From NCBI GenBank assembly GCA_903885605.1, contig CAISJD010000158.1, forward strand, positions 36,353 to 100,352: 64,000 nt of DNA. The letters run 5' to 3'. Origin of the DNA: an uncultured Chthonomonas sp. GTDB lineage: Bacteria; Armatimonadota; Chthonomonadetes; Chthonomonadales; CAJBBX01. The notes beneath the pieces were generated by a model that ran no database searches, had not been told where the DNA came from, and worked only from the letters and a program-made list of their open reading frames with translations. Shown here piece by piece: positions 54,729 to 64,000 of the stretch. The position numbers and the translations under genes are program-made. The first letter of the stretch is position 1. Every line of letters starts with the position of its first letter.

Positions 54729-55804
54729 TGATTGTTACTGGAGCGTCACATGGAGCGCGGGAGGACGTGGGCGTCAACGCCGTGCGCGATGTCGTCCAGG
54801 CCGCGGTGACTTCGGGCCTCGCGCCTTGTGCGGTGGTGGGCCTCACGGATAGCGAGCGTGATGTCTGGTCCGCCGTGGCGCCCGGCGCCGATCCGATCCG
54901 TCGCGACTCGATCTTCCTGATCGCATCCATCAGCAAGCCGATCACCGCGACCGCCGTCATGCAGTTGGTAGAGCGGGGGCAGCTTCTCCTTGACCGGCCC
55001 GTGGCGTCGGTCCTGCCGGAGTTCGGGGCCCAGGGCAAGGGCGACGTGACGCCCTGGCACCTGCTGACCCACACATCGGGCCTGGATGAGACGCGGTGGG
55101 CCAATGGCCGCTTCGGCGCCGACCAGGCCGTGGGCGACTGCTCCGAGGAGGCGTGCCGGGCGCCGCTCCTGTTCCGGCCGGGCTCCCAGTGCCGCTACTG
55201 CACGCTGAGCTTCACCGTCCTGGCCGAGATGGTGAGCCGCATCAGCGGGCGGCCCTTCGAGGAGTACCTCCACGACCACGTGCTGGTTCCCGCCGGAATG
55301 CGCGACACCTCCTTCCGACCGTCAGAGCCCGCGCGCCGCGCGCCTGTCCACGGCCTGGGCGACCAGGGCGCAGGCGACCGCCTCGTGGCCCGCAAGATCC
55401 CCGGCGGTGGGCTCTGGTCCACGGCGGCCGACCTGCTGGCGTTCGGCCGGGTCTTCCTTCGCGAGGGACGCGGCGATCGGGGGCACGTGCTGTCGCCGCC
55501 CTCTGTCCGCAACATGACCCGGCTGCATACCGAGGGGCTCGTGGCCATCGCCGACGGGCGCCGGGACCGGTTCGACTACGGCCTGGGTTGGGGCAAGCCG
55601 GGCGGCATGGCCGGTCCGCCGGCGGATGCGTCCGCGTTCGGCCACGGCGGCGCCACGGGCACGCTGCTCTGGGTCGAACCGAAGTGGGACTTCGCTTACG
55701 TATTCCTGACGAACGTCTGGGGCGGTTCGGACGAGGCGGCCCGGCGCGGCCTTGATGCGGCCTATGGGGCCGTGCGGGCCGACGGCGCGGCAGGGGAGGC
55801 CTGA
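54728..55804 (+). CDS. Serine beta-lactamase-like hydrolase
   Basis: 358 residues, no signal peptide. The SxxK motif is FLIASISKPITATAV and the HxxGLxxE-type segment is LLTHTSGLDETRW. The Tyr-x-Asn motif is not typical (CRYCTLSF), and FGHGGATGTLLW supplies the final HGG. It belongs with class C-like esterases and D-aminopeptidases rather than resistance enzymes. Inserted between pyrB and pyrC with one-base overlap, so it is co-translated, but any pyrimidine link is unknown. Confidence 0.85.
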   Translation: MIVTGASHGAREDVGVNAVRDVVQAAVTSGLAPCAVVGLTDSERDVWSAVAPGADPIRRDSIFLIASISKPITATAVMQLVERGQLLLDRPVASVLPEFGAQGKGDVTPWHLLTHTSGLDETRWANGRFGADQAVGDCSEEACRAPLLFRPGSQCRYCTLSFTVLAEMVSRISGRPFEEYLHDHVLVPAGMRDTSFRPSEPARRAPVHGLGDQGAGDRLVARKIPGGGLWSTAADLLAFGRVFLREGRGDRGHVLSPPSVRNMTRLHTEGLVAIADGRRDRFDYGLGWGKPGGMAGPPADASAFGHGGATGTLLWVEPKWDFAYVFLTNVWGGSDEAARRGLDAAYGAVRADGAAGEA

Positions 55805-55807
55805 GCC

Positions 55808-57079
55808 ATGAAACTGGTACTGCGAGGCGGGCGCGTGGTGGACCCGGCCAACGGCATCGATCGGCCGGCGGATGTCATCATCGACGGCGACCGCATCGAG
55901 GCGGTGGCCGAGCCTGGCGTCGCCGTCGACGGCCGTGAGATCGATGTCACCGGCAAGGTCGTGGCGCCGGGCTTCATCGACCTCCATGTGCACCTGCGCG
56001 AGCCGGGCTTCGAGTACAAGGAAGACATCGAGTCGGGCACCAGGGCCGCCGCCGCCGGGGGCTTCACCGGCGTCTGCTGCATGCCGAACACGAACCCGGC
56101 CATCGACACTCCGTCGGTGGTGACCGCGATCCTGGAACGCGCCCGGCAGGTGGGCTCGTGCCGCGTCTATCCTGTGGCCGCCCTCACGCGCGGCATGGCC
56201 GGCGACCAGCTCAGCGAGATCGCCGACCTCCTCTCTGCCGGCGCCTGCGCCATCTCGGACGATGCGTTCCCGATCCAGAACGCCGAGACGCTGCGGCGCG
56301 GCATGGAGTACGTCGCCCAGTTCGGCGCGTTGCTGATGACCCACAACGAGGACAAGGCCCTCACGGTGGGCGGCGTCATGTCCGAGGGCGCCCACTCCTC
56401 GGCCATGGGCGTGCCGGGCATTCCCGCCGCCTCCGAGGATGTGGCCACCTACCGCAATATTCGTCTTTCGGAACTGACGGGGTGCCGGCTCCACCTGCTG
56501 CACATCTCCACCGCGGGCACTGCCGGCCTTTTGGGCTGGGCCAAGGGCCGCGGCCTGGCCGTCACCGGCGAAACCGGGCCGCACTACTGGCGCCTCACCG
56601 ACGCGGCCTGCCGGGGCTACAACTCCAACGCCAAGATGAACCCGCCGCTTCGCTCCGAGGCCGACCGCGTGGCCGTGAAGGAGGCCCTGATCTCGGGTGT
56701 CATCGACGCCATCGCCACGGATCACGCGCCCCACGCGCCCTACGAGAAGGAGCGCGAGTTCGACAAGACGCCCTTCGGCATCCTCGGCCTTGAGACGGCC
56801 TTCGGGATCGCCTACACCGACCTCGTGGCGCCGGGGTTGCTGACGCTGAGCGAACTGGTCCACAAGATGAGCGCGGCCCCCGCGGCTATCCTGGGCGTTC
56901 CCGGAGGCAGTCTGACGCCCGGCGGGCCGGCGGATGTCGTCGTGCTGGACACCGAGGCGCGGTGGACGGTGGAGCCGGACCGGTTCCGCTCCAAGTCGCG
57001 CAACACGCCCTTCGCCGGGGCTGAACTGCAGGGCAGGGCCTGCTTCACGCTCGTCGGCGGCCGCGTGGTGGAGGCCTGA
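55808..57079 (+). CDS. pyrC: Dihydroorotase
   Basis: 423-residue class I zinc amidohydrolase converting carbamoyl aspartate to dihydroorotate. DLHVHLREPGFEYKEDI holds the HxH metal site, CMPNTNPAIDTP, HNEDKALTVGG, LLHISTAGT and the catalytic Asp in IATDHAPHAPYEK are in order. It ends GRVVEA. It starts three bases after the serine hydrolase. It precedes the amidohydrolase by one base. Confidence 0.96.
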   Translation: MKLVLRGGRVVDPANGIDRPADVIIDGDRIEAVAEPGVAVDGREIDVTGKVVAPGFIDLHVHLREPGFEYKEDIESGTRAAAAGGFTGVCCMPNTNPAIDTPSVVTAILERARQVGSCRVYPVAALTRGMAGDQLSEIADLLSAGACAISDDAFPIQNAETLRRGMEYVAQFGALLMTHNEDKALTVGGVMSEGAHSSAMGVPGIPAASEDVATYRNIRLSELTGCRLHLLHISTAGTAGLLGWAKGRGLAVTGETGPHYWRLTDAACRGYNSNAKMNPPLRSEADRVAVKEALISGVIDAIATDHAPHAPYEKEREFDKTPFGILGLETAFGIAYTDLVAPGLLTLSELVHKMSAAPAAILGVPGGSLTPGGPADVVVLDTEARWTVEPDRFRSKSRNTPFAGAELQGRACFTLVGGRVVEA

Positions 57080-57080
57080 C

Positions 57081-58730
57081 GTGGCCCTGGTCCTGAACAA
57101 CGCCCGCGTCCTCGCCGGCGCCGATGCCTGGCGCGAGGCCGAAGCCATCGCCATGGCCGACGGCCGTGTGCTGGCGGTCGGCTCGGCCTCCGAGGCGCTC
57201 GCGGCCGCCGGCACGGGTGCGAGGGTGGTGGACCTGAACGGGGCGCTGGTGGCTCCGGGCTTCAATGACAGCCACATGCACATCCTCTGGTACGGGCTCA
57301 CGCTGCTGATGGCCGACCTGTCGCCGGCCGCCGGCGTCCGCTCCGTGCCCGCGCTGGTCGAGGCCCTCCAGGCGTGGCGCGCCGCCAATCCCGGAGCCGC
57401 CTGGGTGCAGGGCGGCCGGTACGACCAGAACACGTTTCCCGGAGCCGCCCATCCCGTGCGCTCCGACCTCGATGCGGCCTTCCCGGACACGCCGGTCTAC
57501 GTCTCACAGACCAGCGGCCACGCCGGGGTCGCCAACTCCGTGGCGCTGCGGCTGGCGGGGATCGACGCCACGACGCCCAATCCGCCCGGCGGAGCCATTG
57601 TCCGTGACGCCCGTGGCGAGCCCACCGGCCTCCTGCTGGAAGACGCCATGGAGCGGGTGACCGCCTGCATCCCCGAGCCTGCGCAATCCGAGCAGGTGGA
57701 GGCCGTCACCCGCGCCTGCGGGCGGCTGGTCGCGAACGGTATCACGGCGGCTTCGGAGATGAGCCTCGGCTCCTATGGCCTCGTAGCCGAGGTCGATGCC
57801 TACCGTCGGGCGTCGGAACTGGGCGCACCGGTTCGGATGACGCTCCATCCGCTCACCTCGGTCCTGGGGTTGCCGGATGCGGGCATATCCTTCCAGCAGG
57901 CCGCTCGCGACCTCGGACTGCCCGTCTCCTCGCGGCCGGGCGTCGGCGGCGTGCGGCTGGGCGGCGCCAAGCTCTTCATCGACGGCGCCCTCACGGTGCG
58001 GACCGCCGCCCTGCGGCGCCCGTTCGTGGACGGCTCGGGCTCGGGGATGCTCCTGCTCGAGCCGGATCGCCTGCGAGTCATCGTCAGCGCCGCCCACCTC
58101 CTGGGCTGGCAGGTCTGCGCCCACGCCATCGGTGATCGAGCCGTCGACGAGGCGCTATGCGCCTTCGAGGCCGCGCAGCGAGCCTTGCCCCGCGACGATG
58201 CCCGCCACCGAGTGGAGCACGCCATGGTGCTGGGAGCGGACCTGATCGAGCGGATGGCCGCCGGAGGCATCGTGGCCGACCTGCAGCCGGAGTTCCTCGC
58301 GCGGCTGGGCGATGCCTACGTCATGGGCCTAGGCGCCGACCGCGCGGCCACGGTGAACCCCACGGCCTCGCTGGCCGCGGCGGGCGTGGCCATGGCCTTC
58401 GGCTCCGACTGCCCGGTGGTGCCCGGCGCTCCGCCGGCCGGCATCGCGGCCGCTGCGGCCCGGCGAACGCCGTCCGGCGTCACACTGGGCCTGAGTGAAG
58501 CGATCTCGCCGCCGGCGGCGCTGCGCTGCTACACGAGCGGCTCGGCCTATGCGGAGTTTGACGAGCGGCAGAACGGAGCGCTGGAGTTCGGCCGGCGCGC
58601 CGATGCCGTCGTGTTGCGCCTGGCTGAGGCCGACGCGCCGCTTGACAGGCATGAGACATGGGCATCCGCAGTGGTGGAGGCGACGCTGGTTGGGGGTGTG
58701 CCCGTCTACGGCGCGGACGCGCTGGCCTGA
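57081..58730 (+). CDS. Amidohydrolase-3 (YtcJ-like) family protein
   Basis: 549 residues from GTG 57081. GFNDSHMHILWYGL gives the HxH site, YVSQTSGHAGVANSVALR and VCAHAIGDRAVDEAL the metal-binding His, and FGSDCPVVPGAPP the Asp. The family hydrolyses N-substituted amides or esters with diverse substrates. Being in the pyr operon may hint at a cyclic ureide or amide substrate, but that is not shown. Its TGA overlaps the next ATG. Confidence 0.88.
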   Translation: MALVLNNARVLAGADAWREAEAIAMADGRVLAVGSASEALAAAGTGARVVDLNGALVAPGFNDSHMHILWYGLTLLMADLSPAAGVRSVPALVEALQAWRAANPGAAWVQGGRYDQNTFPGAAHPVRSDLDAAFPDTPVYVSQTSGHAGVANSVALRLAGIDATTPNPPGGAIVRDARGEPTGLLLEDAMERVTACIPEPAQSEQVEAVTRACGRLVANGITAASEMSLGSYGLVAEVDAYRRASELGAPVRMTLHPLTSVLGLPDAGISFQQAARDLGLPVSSRPGVGGVRLGGAKLFIDGALTVRTAALRRPFVDGSGSGMLLLEPDRLRVIVSAAHLLGWQVCAHAIGDRAVDEALCAFEAAQRALPRDDARHRVEHAMVLGADLIERMAAGGIVADLQPEFLARLGDAYVMGLGADRAATVNPTASLAAAGVAMAFGSDCPVVPGAPPAGIAAAAARRTPSGVTLGLSEAISPPAALRCYTSGSAYAEFDERQNGALEFGRRADAVVLRLAEADAPLDRHETWASAVVEATLVGGVPVYGADALA

Positions 58731-59599
58731 TGGCGCATGCCCGGCTCATCACCCGGCGGAGGTTGCTGGGCTTGGCCGTGACCACCGGGGTGGTGGGCGG
58801 CACCGTGGCGCTTCGGGATACTCGGTGGGTGGAAGTGACGCGACATCGGGAGGTGTTGCCGGGGCTGGAGCCCGGGCATCCGCCGATCCGGGTGGTGCAG
58901 TTGTCCGACCTCCACCGGGGGCCGTTCGTGGACGAGGGCTACCTGCGCCGTGTGGCCGACCTGGCCATGGAGTTGAAGGGCGACCTGGTGCTGGTGACCG
59001 GGGACTTCGTGTCGCGGAAGTGGGACTACGCCGTGTCGTGCGCTCGGGCGCTGTCGGTCCTTTCGGCGCCCATGGGTGTCTGGGGTGTCTGGGGTAACCA
59101 TGACCACTACGCCGGGCGGATGCCGAAGATCAGGGCGGCCATGGACGCCGTCGGCATCCGGGTGCTGGTGAACGACTCCGCGGCCTTGGAGCCGGGGCTT
59201 TACCTGGCCGGCTTCGACGATCACGACACGATGGGTATGGACCCGGAGCGGGCGTTCAGGGCGGTGCCCAAGAAGGCCGCTGCAATCGTGATGGGGCATA
59301 ACCCGCTGGAGTTCGGCGGGATGCGGCTTCACGGCGGAGTGATGTTCAGCGGGCATACGCACGGTTGCCAGGTCGCCATCTGGCCGGTGCCTGCGCTGGT
59401 GGCGGCATCGACGCAGGGACGCGTGGCGGGATGGTACAGCCGACGGGGCGCGCGGCTGCTGGTGAACAGGGGGATCGGCACGGTGAACCTGCCGTTCCGC
59501 ATGTTCTCGCGGCCGGAGGTCGCCGTGGTTGATCTGGTGCCTGATGGGGAGCCGCCCGTGCGGCAGGGGTCGAGGATGGGGGACAGGGGGACGACATGA
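58730..59599 (+). CDS. Calcineurin-like metallophosphoesterase with Tat-like signal
   Basis: 289 residues with N-terminal TRRRLLGLAVTTGVVGGTVAL, which looks like a twin-arginine signal. Metal motifs: LSDLHRGPF, VTGDFVS, GNHDHYAG, GHNPLEF and SGHTHGCQ, all in YkuE/YaeI order. Family members act on lipids such as UDP-diacylglucosamine or on other phosphoesters. Its TGA overlaps carA. Confidence 0.9.
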   Translation: MAHARLITRRRLLGLAVTTGVVGGTVALRDTRWVEVTRHREVLPGLEPGHPPIRVVQLSDLHRGPFVDEGYLRRVADLAMELKGDLVLVTGDFVSRKWDYAVSCARALSVLSAPMGVWGVWGNHDHYAGRMPKIRAAMDAVGIRVLVNDSAALEPGLYLAGFDDHDTMGMDPERAFRAVPKKAAAIVMGHNPLEFGGMRLHGGVMFSGHTHGCQVAIWPVPALVAASTQGRVAGWYSRRGARLLVNRGIGTVNLPFRMFSRPEVAVVDLVPDGEPPVRQGSRMGDRGTT

Positions 59600-60672
59600 G
59601 AGCGATACTGGCGCTGGAGGACGGTACCTGGTTCGAGGGGCGCAGCCTGGGCCGCCAGGGCCGCAGCTACGGCGAGGTGGTCTTCAACACCGGGATGACC
59701 GGCTACCAGGAGATCCTCACGGATCCCTCCTACGCCGGCCAGATCGTCTGCTTGACCTACCCCATGGTGGGCAACTACGGCGTCAATACCGACGACTTCG
59801 AGTCGCGACGCGTGCAGGTGGAGGGCTTCATCGTCCGCGAAGCCGACGTGAACCCTAGCAACTGGCGCTCCACCACCACGCTGGACGCCTTCCTGAAGCA
59901 GCGCGACATCGTGGGCATCGAGGGGATCGATACCCGGCGCCTGACCCGGACCATCCGAAGCCGCGGCGTCATGATGGGCTCCGTCTCCACCGACGAGGAG
60001 CCCGACGAGATCGTGGCTCGCATCCGCCAATCGCCCTCCTACGCGGGCGTCGACTTCGTGCGCAAGGTCACCACGGAGCAGCCCTACGAGTGGCCCTACG
60101 ACGGCACGCCCAGGCATCGCGTGGCCCTGCTGGATTGCGGCGTCAAGTTCAACATCATGCGCAGCCTGGCCGGCCTGGGGTGCCAGACCACGGTTTATCC
60201 CTGCACGGCCTCGCCTGAAGAGGTGATGGAGAGCGCGCCGGACGGCATCATGCTCTCGCCGGGACCGGGCGACCCGGATACGCTGGGCTACATCGTTGAG
60301 ACGGTACGCGCACTGGCGGGCAAGGTTCCCACCATGGGCGTCTGCCTGGGGAACCAGTTGCTCGGGTACGCCTTCGGCAGCCGATGCTTCAAGCTGAAGT
60401 TCGGCCACCGGGGCAGCAACCACCCGGTTCGCGACATGAACACGGGCCGGGTCTACATCACGTCGCAGAACCACGGCTATGCGCTGGACCCCGATCGCCT
60501 CACCGGCGGCATGGAGGTAGCGCACATCAACCTGAACGACGGCACGGTGGAGGGCCTTCGGCATCGCGACCTGCCGATCTTCTCGATCCAGTACCATCCG
60601 GAGGCGAGCCCGGGTCCCACCGACAGCATGTACTTTTTCAAGCAGTTCTTAGCGATGATGGACGCGGCCTGA
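59596..60672 (+). CDS. carA: Carbamoyl-phosphate synthase, small (glutaminase) subunit
   Basis: 358 residues. Supplies ammonia to CarB by hydrolysing glutamine. The N-terminal half has VFNTGMTGYQEILTDPSYAGQ; the GATase domain has the catalytic Cys in MGVCLGNQLLGY and the His/Glu pair in YHPEASPGP. The motif after the Cys reads GNQ where most CarA have GHQ. Gene order carA, lepB, GT-C, carB is unusual; the pair is normally adjacent. Confidence 0.96.
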   Translation: MRAILALEDGTWFEGRSLGRQGRSYGEVVFNTGMTGYQEILTDPSYAGQIVCLTYPMVGNYGVNTDDFESRRVQVEGFIVREADVNPSNWRSTTTLDAFLKQRDIVGIEGIDTRRLTRTIRSRGVMMGSVSTDEEPDEIVARIRQSPSYAGVDFVRKVTTEQPYEWPYDGTPRHRVALLDCGVKFNIMRSLAGLGCQTTVYPCTASPEEVMESAPDGIMLSPGPGDPDTLGYIVETVRALAGKVPTMGVCLGNQLLGYAFGSRCFKLKFGHRGSNHPVRDMNTGRVYITSQNHGYALDPDRLTGGMEVAHINLNDGTVEGLRHRDLPIFSIQYHPEASPGPTDSMYFFKQFLAMMDAA

Positions 60673-60680
60673 GCCCTGCC

Positions 60681-61547
60681 ATGACCGAGCCACTCGACGC
60701 GATGCCGGAAGGCGACGCGACGGCTGCGGCCGCGGTAGCCGAACCTGCTCCCGAGCAGGAGGCTTTGCCCTGCGCGGAGCCCGAGCAGGCGGATGCCTCG
60801 CCGGAGGAGCCGGCCGAGGAGCCCGTAGGCACGCCTGCCGAGCCGGACCCCGCGGCGCAACGGATCGCCGCACGCCGCCTGGCAGAGGGCCGCCGCCTGC
60901 GCCGCCTGCGCGTCATCGCACCGGTCATGATCCTCCTTGCGTTCCTCTGCTGGGTCTACACCACGCACTACATCCCGTCCCCGTCCATGGCGCCCACGCT
61001 GATGCCCGGCGACCACATCCTGGCCATGCGGTCGTGGATCGCCTATCCCAACGGCACCATCCCGAGCCGCGGCGACATCGTTGTCTTCCTGCCGCCGGAG
61101 CAGCCCGGCACTCCTGAGGGCTACTACTCCACGGTTCCCGAAGAGCCGGTCAGCACCAACGCCGTGGACCGCCTCAAGGAGATCGTGGCGCGCCGCCGCA
61201 ATGTGGAGGTCTGGATCAAGCGGGTCGTGGGCCTTCCCGGCGAGGTCGTCCAGATAGCCCAGGGCTCCGTCTACATCAACGGTCGTGAACTGGACCATCG
61301 TTTCTACAACCGACAACCCGATGCCGGGCCGGACTACCCCTATATGTTCGGCTTCTTGCCGGTGCGGCTGGGCGCCGATGAAGTCTTTGTCCTCGGCGAC
61401 AACCCGCTGGACAGCGATGACAGCCGCTTCTGGGGTCCTCTGAAGGTGGGCAACATCACCAGCAGGTACGTGCGCGTCATCTTCCGCGAAGGCGCCAATG
61501 GTCCCAACGCCCGCAAGGCCCGTGCCGAGACGGAACGGGGCGGCTGA
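60681..61547 (+). CDS. lepB: Signal peptidase I
   Basis: 288 residues. An unusually long acidic Ala/Glu/Pro-rich N-terminus (residues 1-70) precedes the single membrane span (VIAPVMILLAFLCWVYTT). Catalytic Ser102 is in PSPSMAPTLMPGD and Lys180 in VWIKRVVGLPGE; GDNPLDSDDSRFWGP is the final box. Removes signal peptides on the outer face of the membrane. Starts eight bases after carA. Confidence 0.95.
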   Translation: MTEPLDAMPEGDATAAAAVAEPAPEQEALPCAEPEQADASPEEPAEEPVGTPAEPDPAAQRIAARRLAEGRRLRRLRVIAPVMILLAFLCWVYTTHYIPSPSMAPTLMPGDHILAMRSWIAYPNGTIPSRGDIVVFLPPEQPGTPEGYYSTVPEEPVSTNAVDRLKEIVARRRNVEVWIKRVVGLPGEVVQIAQGSVYINGRELDHRFYNRQPDAGPDYPYMFGFLPVRLGADEVFVLGDNPLDSDDSRFWGPLKVGNITSRYVRVIFREGANGPNARKARAETERGG

Positions 61548-61548
61548 C

Positions 61549-63336
61549 ATGACGAACACGAAGCCCCTCCTGCTGGCTCTGGGCATCCTGGCCGCCTCGT
61601 TCGCGTTGCGGGCGGTGGCGCTGGATACGGACGCCTACGGCCGCCTGGACTGGAGCGCGGGACTGCTCACGGATGAGGGCTTCTACACGCACAACGCCCG
61701 GAATATGGCGCTCTTCGGCACAGCCCGGACCGACGAGTTCAACAACATGCTCCTTTCGCCGTCGCTCCACGCCCTGCAGGCGTGGCTGATGACCAGTTTC
61801 GGCGTCGGGGCCGTGCAGGTGCGATGGATCTCCGTGCTGGCCGGTGTAGTCGGCGTGGGCGTGCTGGGCGCCGTCCTGTGGCGAACCGTGAGCCCGCTCG
61901 CGGCTCTGGGCGCCATGGCAGTGCTCGGCCTGGACCATACCAGCGCTCTCTTCAGCCGCATGGCCCTCATGGACACACCGGCCGGGTTGGGCTGCACCGT
62001 GGGCCTGGCCTGCTTCGCCGCCGCGCTGATGGCCCGGCGCAGTTGGATTGCGTGGGTCTGGCTGGCGCTCTGCGGGGCCGTCTTGGGCGCCACGGTGATG
62101 AACCGGTCGCTCACGATCTACATCCTGCCCGTGCCGATCCTGGCCCTGCTGCATGTGGCCTACGGCATGGGCGCCCGGCGCAGCCGTGGTTGGGTCATCA
62201 CGCGGTTGGCTGCCTATGGTGCGGCGCTGCTTGTGGTGGTCGGCGGCTTCTGGCTGGAGTGCATTCGTCCAAATGCCGCCGAGATCGGCCCGATGACGCG
62301 CTACTACCGCACCCGGCAGCTCCAGCCGAAGTCGGTGCAGGCTCTTGCCGGCAACCTCCAGCGTGCAGCGTTCGGCGACCATCGGGGCATCGCGCCCTAC
62401 CTGTTCCGCCATGCTCCGGTTCCCTTCGTGCTGACGCTGGTCGGGCTCGCCGCCGCAGGTGTCGGACGCCTGCGGCGTGGGGCGGGCTGGTTGCCCGAAG
62501 ACGACGCGGCCGTCGTGCGGCAGGGCGTCCTGGCGTTTCTGGCGGCATGGCTGGCTTGCGGCTGGCTGCTGCTGGCCGCGGTGGCCTATTCGCCCACGCG
62601 CTACTATATCTCGACCTATCCCGCGCTGGCGGGCCTCGCCGGATGGGCGCTCAGCGCGCTGGTCCCCAACGTCCGGCGGCTGGCTGCCCGCCTGCCGGAG
62701 GCCCGGTTCGTCGTGGCGGCCCTGGCGGCCTTCGTGGCCTACCATTCCGTCCAGACCCTCGTGCATCGTGGCGGCCCCGGCACGCGGGGGGTCGTCATGG
62801 CAGCCCTCTGTGCCATGCCCGCCGCGGCCGCGTTCGGCTGGCTGCGCTGGGGGCGTCCACTGGACCTTTCGCGCCGCGCAACCCCGGCCCTGGCTGCCGT
62901 CTGCGCCCTCTGGGTGGTGACCAACAGCTGGTGGCTGGCCGATTGGGGACGGAACCTGAGCCGGAGCCAGATTGAGATGTCGCAGTGGCTGGGCCGGGAG
63001 CTGCCCCGCGGCTCCGTGTTGATCGGCGATGTGGCCCCGGGCGTCTGCATGGACAATCGGCACGTTGCCGTGAACGTGATCAATGGGCTCTGCAACGGCG
63101 ACTCCCCTGTGGAGCGCTGGGCGGGCCGGCCTCGGTACGTTGTAATACTCGACGGCCGATGGCTCGAGCAGTACTGGACCGAGCGCTACCCCGAACTCAT
63201 CACCCCGGCCAACCGGGTGAAGCTGGCCCGCGTCCTCCGTTGGGACGTGGGCGTCTACCGGGTGCCGGCCGACTTCGCCGGTCGGGCGCATCGGGTTACG
63301 ATTGGGCGGAACAGCCCGGAAGGGAAGACAGGATAG
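61549..63336 (+). CDS. GT-C (PMT/ArnT-like) membrane glycosyltransferase
   Basis: 595 residues, about ten or eleven hydrophobic segments. The first extracytoplasmic loop [19 protein letters not shown] has the Asp-Glu pair of dolichyl/undecaprenyl-phosphate-sugar-dependent transferases. The C-terminal soluble part (about 475-595) is mixed alpha/beta. It starts one base after lepB, so both are co-expressed. The donor and acceptor are unknown. Confidence 0.85.
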   Translation: MTNTKPLLLALGILAASFALRAVALDTDAYGRLDWSAGLLTDEGFYTHNARNMALFGTARTDEFNNMLLSPSLHALQAWLMTSFGVGAVQVRWISVLAGVVGVGVLGAVLWRTVSPLAALGAMAVLGLDHTSALFSRMALMDTPAGLGCTVGLACFAAALMARRSWIAWVWLALCGAVLGATVMNRSLTIYILPVPILALLHVAYGMGARRSRGWVITRLAAYGAALLVVVGGFWLECIRPNAAEIGPMTRYYRTRQLQPKSVQALAGNLQRAAFGDHRGIAPYLFRHAPVPFVLTLVGLAAAGVGRLRRGAGWLPEDDAAVVRQGVLAFLAAWLACGWLLLAAVAYSPTRYYISTYPALAGLAGWALSALVPNVRRLAARLPEARFVVAALAAFVAYHSVQTLVHRGGPGTRGVVMAALCAMPAAAAFGWLRWGRPLDLSRRATPALAAVCALWVVTNSWWLADWGRNLSRSQIEMSQWLGRELPRGSVLIGDVAPGVCMDNRHVAVNVINGLCNGDSPVERWAGRPRYVVILDGRWLEQYWTERYPELITPANRVKLARVLRWDVGVYRVPADFAGRAHRVTIGRNSPEGKTG

Positions 63337-63338
63337 AG

Positions 63339-64000
63339 ATGCCGCGAGATCCTTCCATCAAGAGAGTCCTCGTGATCGGGTCAGGCCCCATCATCATCGG
63401 CCAGGCCGCGGAGTTCGACTACGCCGGCACCCAGGCGTGCCGGTCCCTGCGCGAGGAAGGCGTCGAGGTCATCCTGATCAACTCCAACCCGGCGACGATC
63501 ATGACGGACCTGGAGATGGCTGATCGCGTCTACATCGAGCCGCTGAACGTGGAGTTCGCCGCGCGCGTCATCGAGCGCGAGCGCCCCGACGGCCTGCTCG
63601 CCACGCTGGGAGGCCAGACGGGCCTGAACCTCGCCACGCAGCTGGCCGACGCCGGCGTGCTGGAGCGGTTCAACGTCCGCCTGCTCGGAACCCCGCTGGC
63701 ATCGATCCAGATGGCCGAGGACCGCGAGGAGTTCCGCTCCCTCATGCGCCGCATAGGCGAGCCCGTGCCGGAGAGCTGGATCGTCGAGGACACCGACGCC
63801 CTGGCCGAGTCCGGCACCCACGGCGTCTGGCCCCTGATCGTGCGGCCCGCCTACACGCTGGGCGGCACGGGCGGCGGCATCGCCCACAACATGGACCAGC
63901 TCATGGAGATCGGCAGCCGCGGCCTCAAGCTCTCCATGCGCGGCCAGGTGATGATTGAGCGCTGCCTCCTCGGCTGGAAAGAGATCGAGTACGAGGTGAT
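63339..64000 (+). CDS. carB: Carbamoyl-phosphate synthase, large subunit (3' end outside window)
   Basis: The first 220 codons of the roughly 1070-residue synthetase are present. [42 protein letters not shown] and the ATP-grasp region [21 protein letters not shown] are typical. Starts two bases after the GT-C gene and runs off the window. Confidence 0.96.
   Translation, partial: MPRDPSIKRVLVIGSGPIIIGQAAEFDYAGTQACRSLREEGVEVILINSNPATIMTDLEMADRVYIEPLNVEFAARVIERERPDGLLATLGGQTGLNLATQLADAGVLERFNVRLLGTPLASIQMAEDREEFRSLMRRIGEPVPESWIVEDTDALAESGTHGVWPLIVRPAYTLGGTGGGIAHNMDQLMEIGSRGLKLSMRGQVMIERCLLGWKEIEYEV

Noticed and set aside
55322..57490. 722-codon minus-strand frame opposite pyrC
   Set aside because: Antisense to a serine hydrolase and dihydroorotase with full motif sets; no domain in the translation.

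Overview
The window is 64 kb of dense, high-GC bacterial chromosome with short gaps, many ATGA/TGATG start-stop overlaps and no mobile elements, tRNA, rRNA or CRISPR. The mixture suggests a Terrabacteria-type lineage: a T-box leader before the branched-chain amino acid operon, a PyrR-type attenuator before the pyrimidine operon, an ImuB/DnaE2 pair, DUF4097/DUF2089 proteins, CHAD proteins and very large secreted glycan-active proteins. Armatimonadota is my best guess; this is inference from gene content, not from a marker comparison.

Layout. Bases 1-5743: 3' part of fabF, a zinc-ribbon membrane protein, rnc, then a methylthioadenosine/adenine salvage set (mtnP, mtnA, apt) and a polysaccharide-deacetylase-like protein. 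Bases 5853-7106: a Cys-rich zinc protein, a hairpin-rich untranslated stretch and khpA. Bases 7189-19376: promoter, T-box and a long branched-chain amino acid operon (ilvB, ilvN, a membrane protein, a lone receiver domain, ilvC, leuA, leuC, leuD, GNAT, P-II, cimA, a DUF512 radical-SAM protein), closed by a strong hairpin. Having both leuA and cimA implies isoleucine synthesis by the citramalate route; ilvD and leuB are not in this window. Bases 19378-24085: an inactive-polymerase ImuB-like protein and DnaE2, a probable error-prone repair mutasome. Bases 24093-29697 (minus strand): maf, cdsA, an MFS transporter, a MobA-like nucleotidyltransferase, a lipid kinase and two half-CHAD genes.

Bases 29801-34761 (plus): proline dehydrogenase, a small membrane protein, a nucleotidyltransferase/pseudo-phosphomutase fusion and a ChbG/YdjC lipoprotein. 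Bases 34786-38745 (minus): a 53-residue zinc-ribbon protein, a tetraheme cytochrome fused to a degenerate UshA-like domain, and ComEC split into membrane and metallo-beta-lactamase genes. Then DUF192 (plus), and on the minus strand a Tat-exported TIM-barrel protein, an ECF sigma factor and a TetR regulator with a well-formed promoter and candidate operator. Bases 41680-50848 (plus): a secreted small protein, an MFS transporter and two giant secreted glycan-active proteins ending in a 15-bp terminator. Bases 50872-52830 (minus): a DUF4097/DUF2089 pair.

Bases 52974-64000 (plus): a pyrimidine operon with a PyrR-type leader, then pyrR, pyrB, a serine hydrolase, pyrC, an amidohydrolase, a metallophosphoesterase, carA, lepB, a GT-C glycosyltransferase and the 5' part of carB. 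PyrR, PyrB, PyrC and CarAB together give the first steps of UMP synthesis under one attenuator.

I found no clearly new multi-gene system. The observations most worth following are P-II inside a T-box-controlled branched-chain operon, the tetraheme/UshA-like fusion, the split CHAD pair, the unexplained structured leader before khpA, and a PyrR attenuator whose terminator also holds the ribosome binding site of pyrR.
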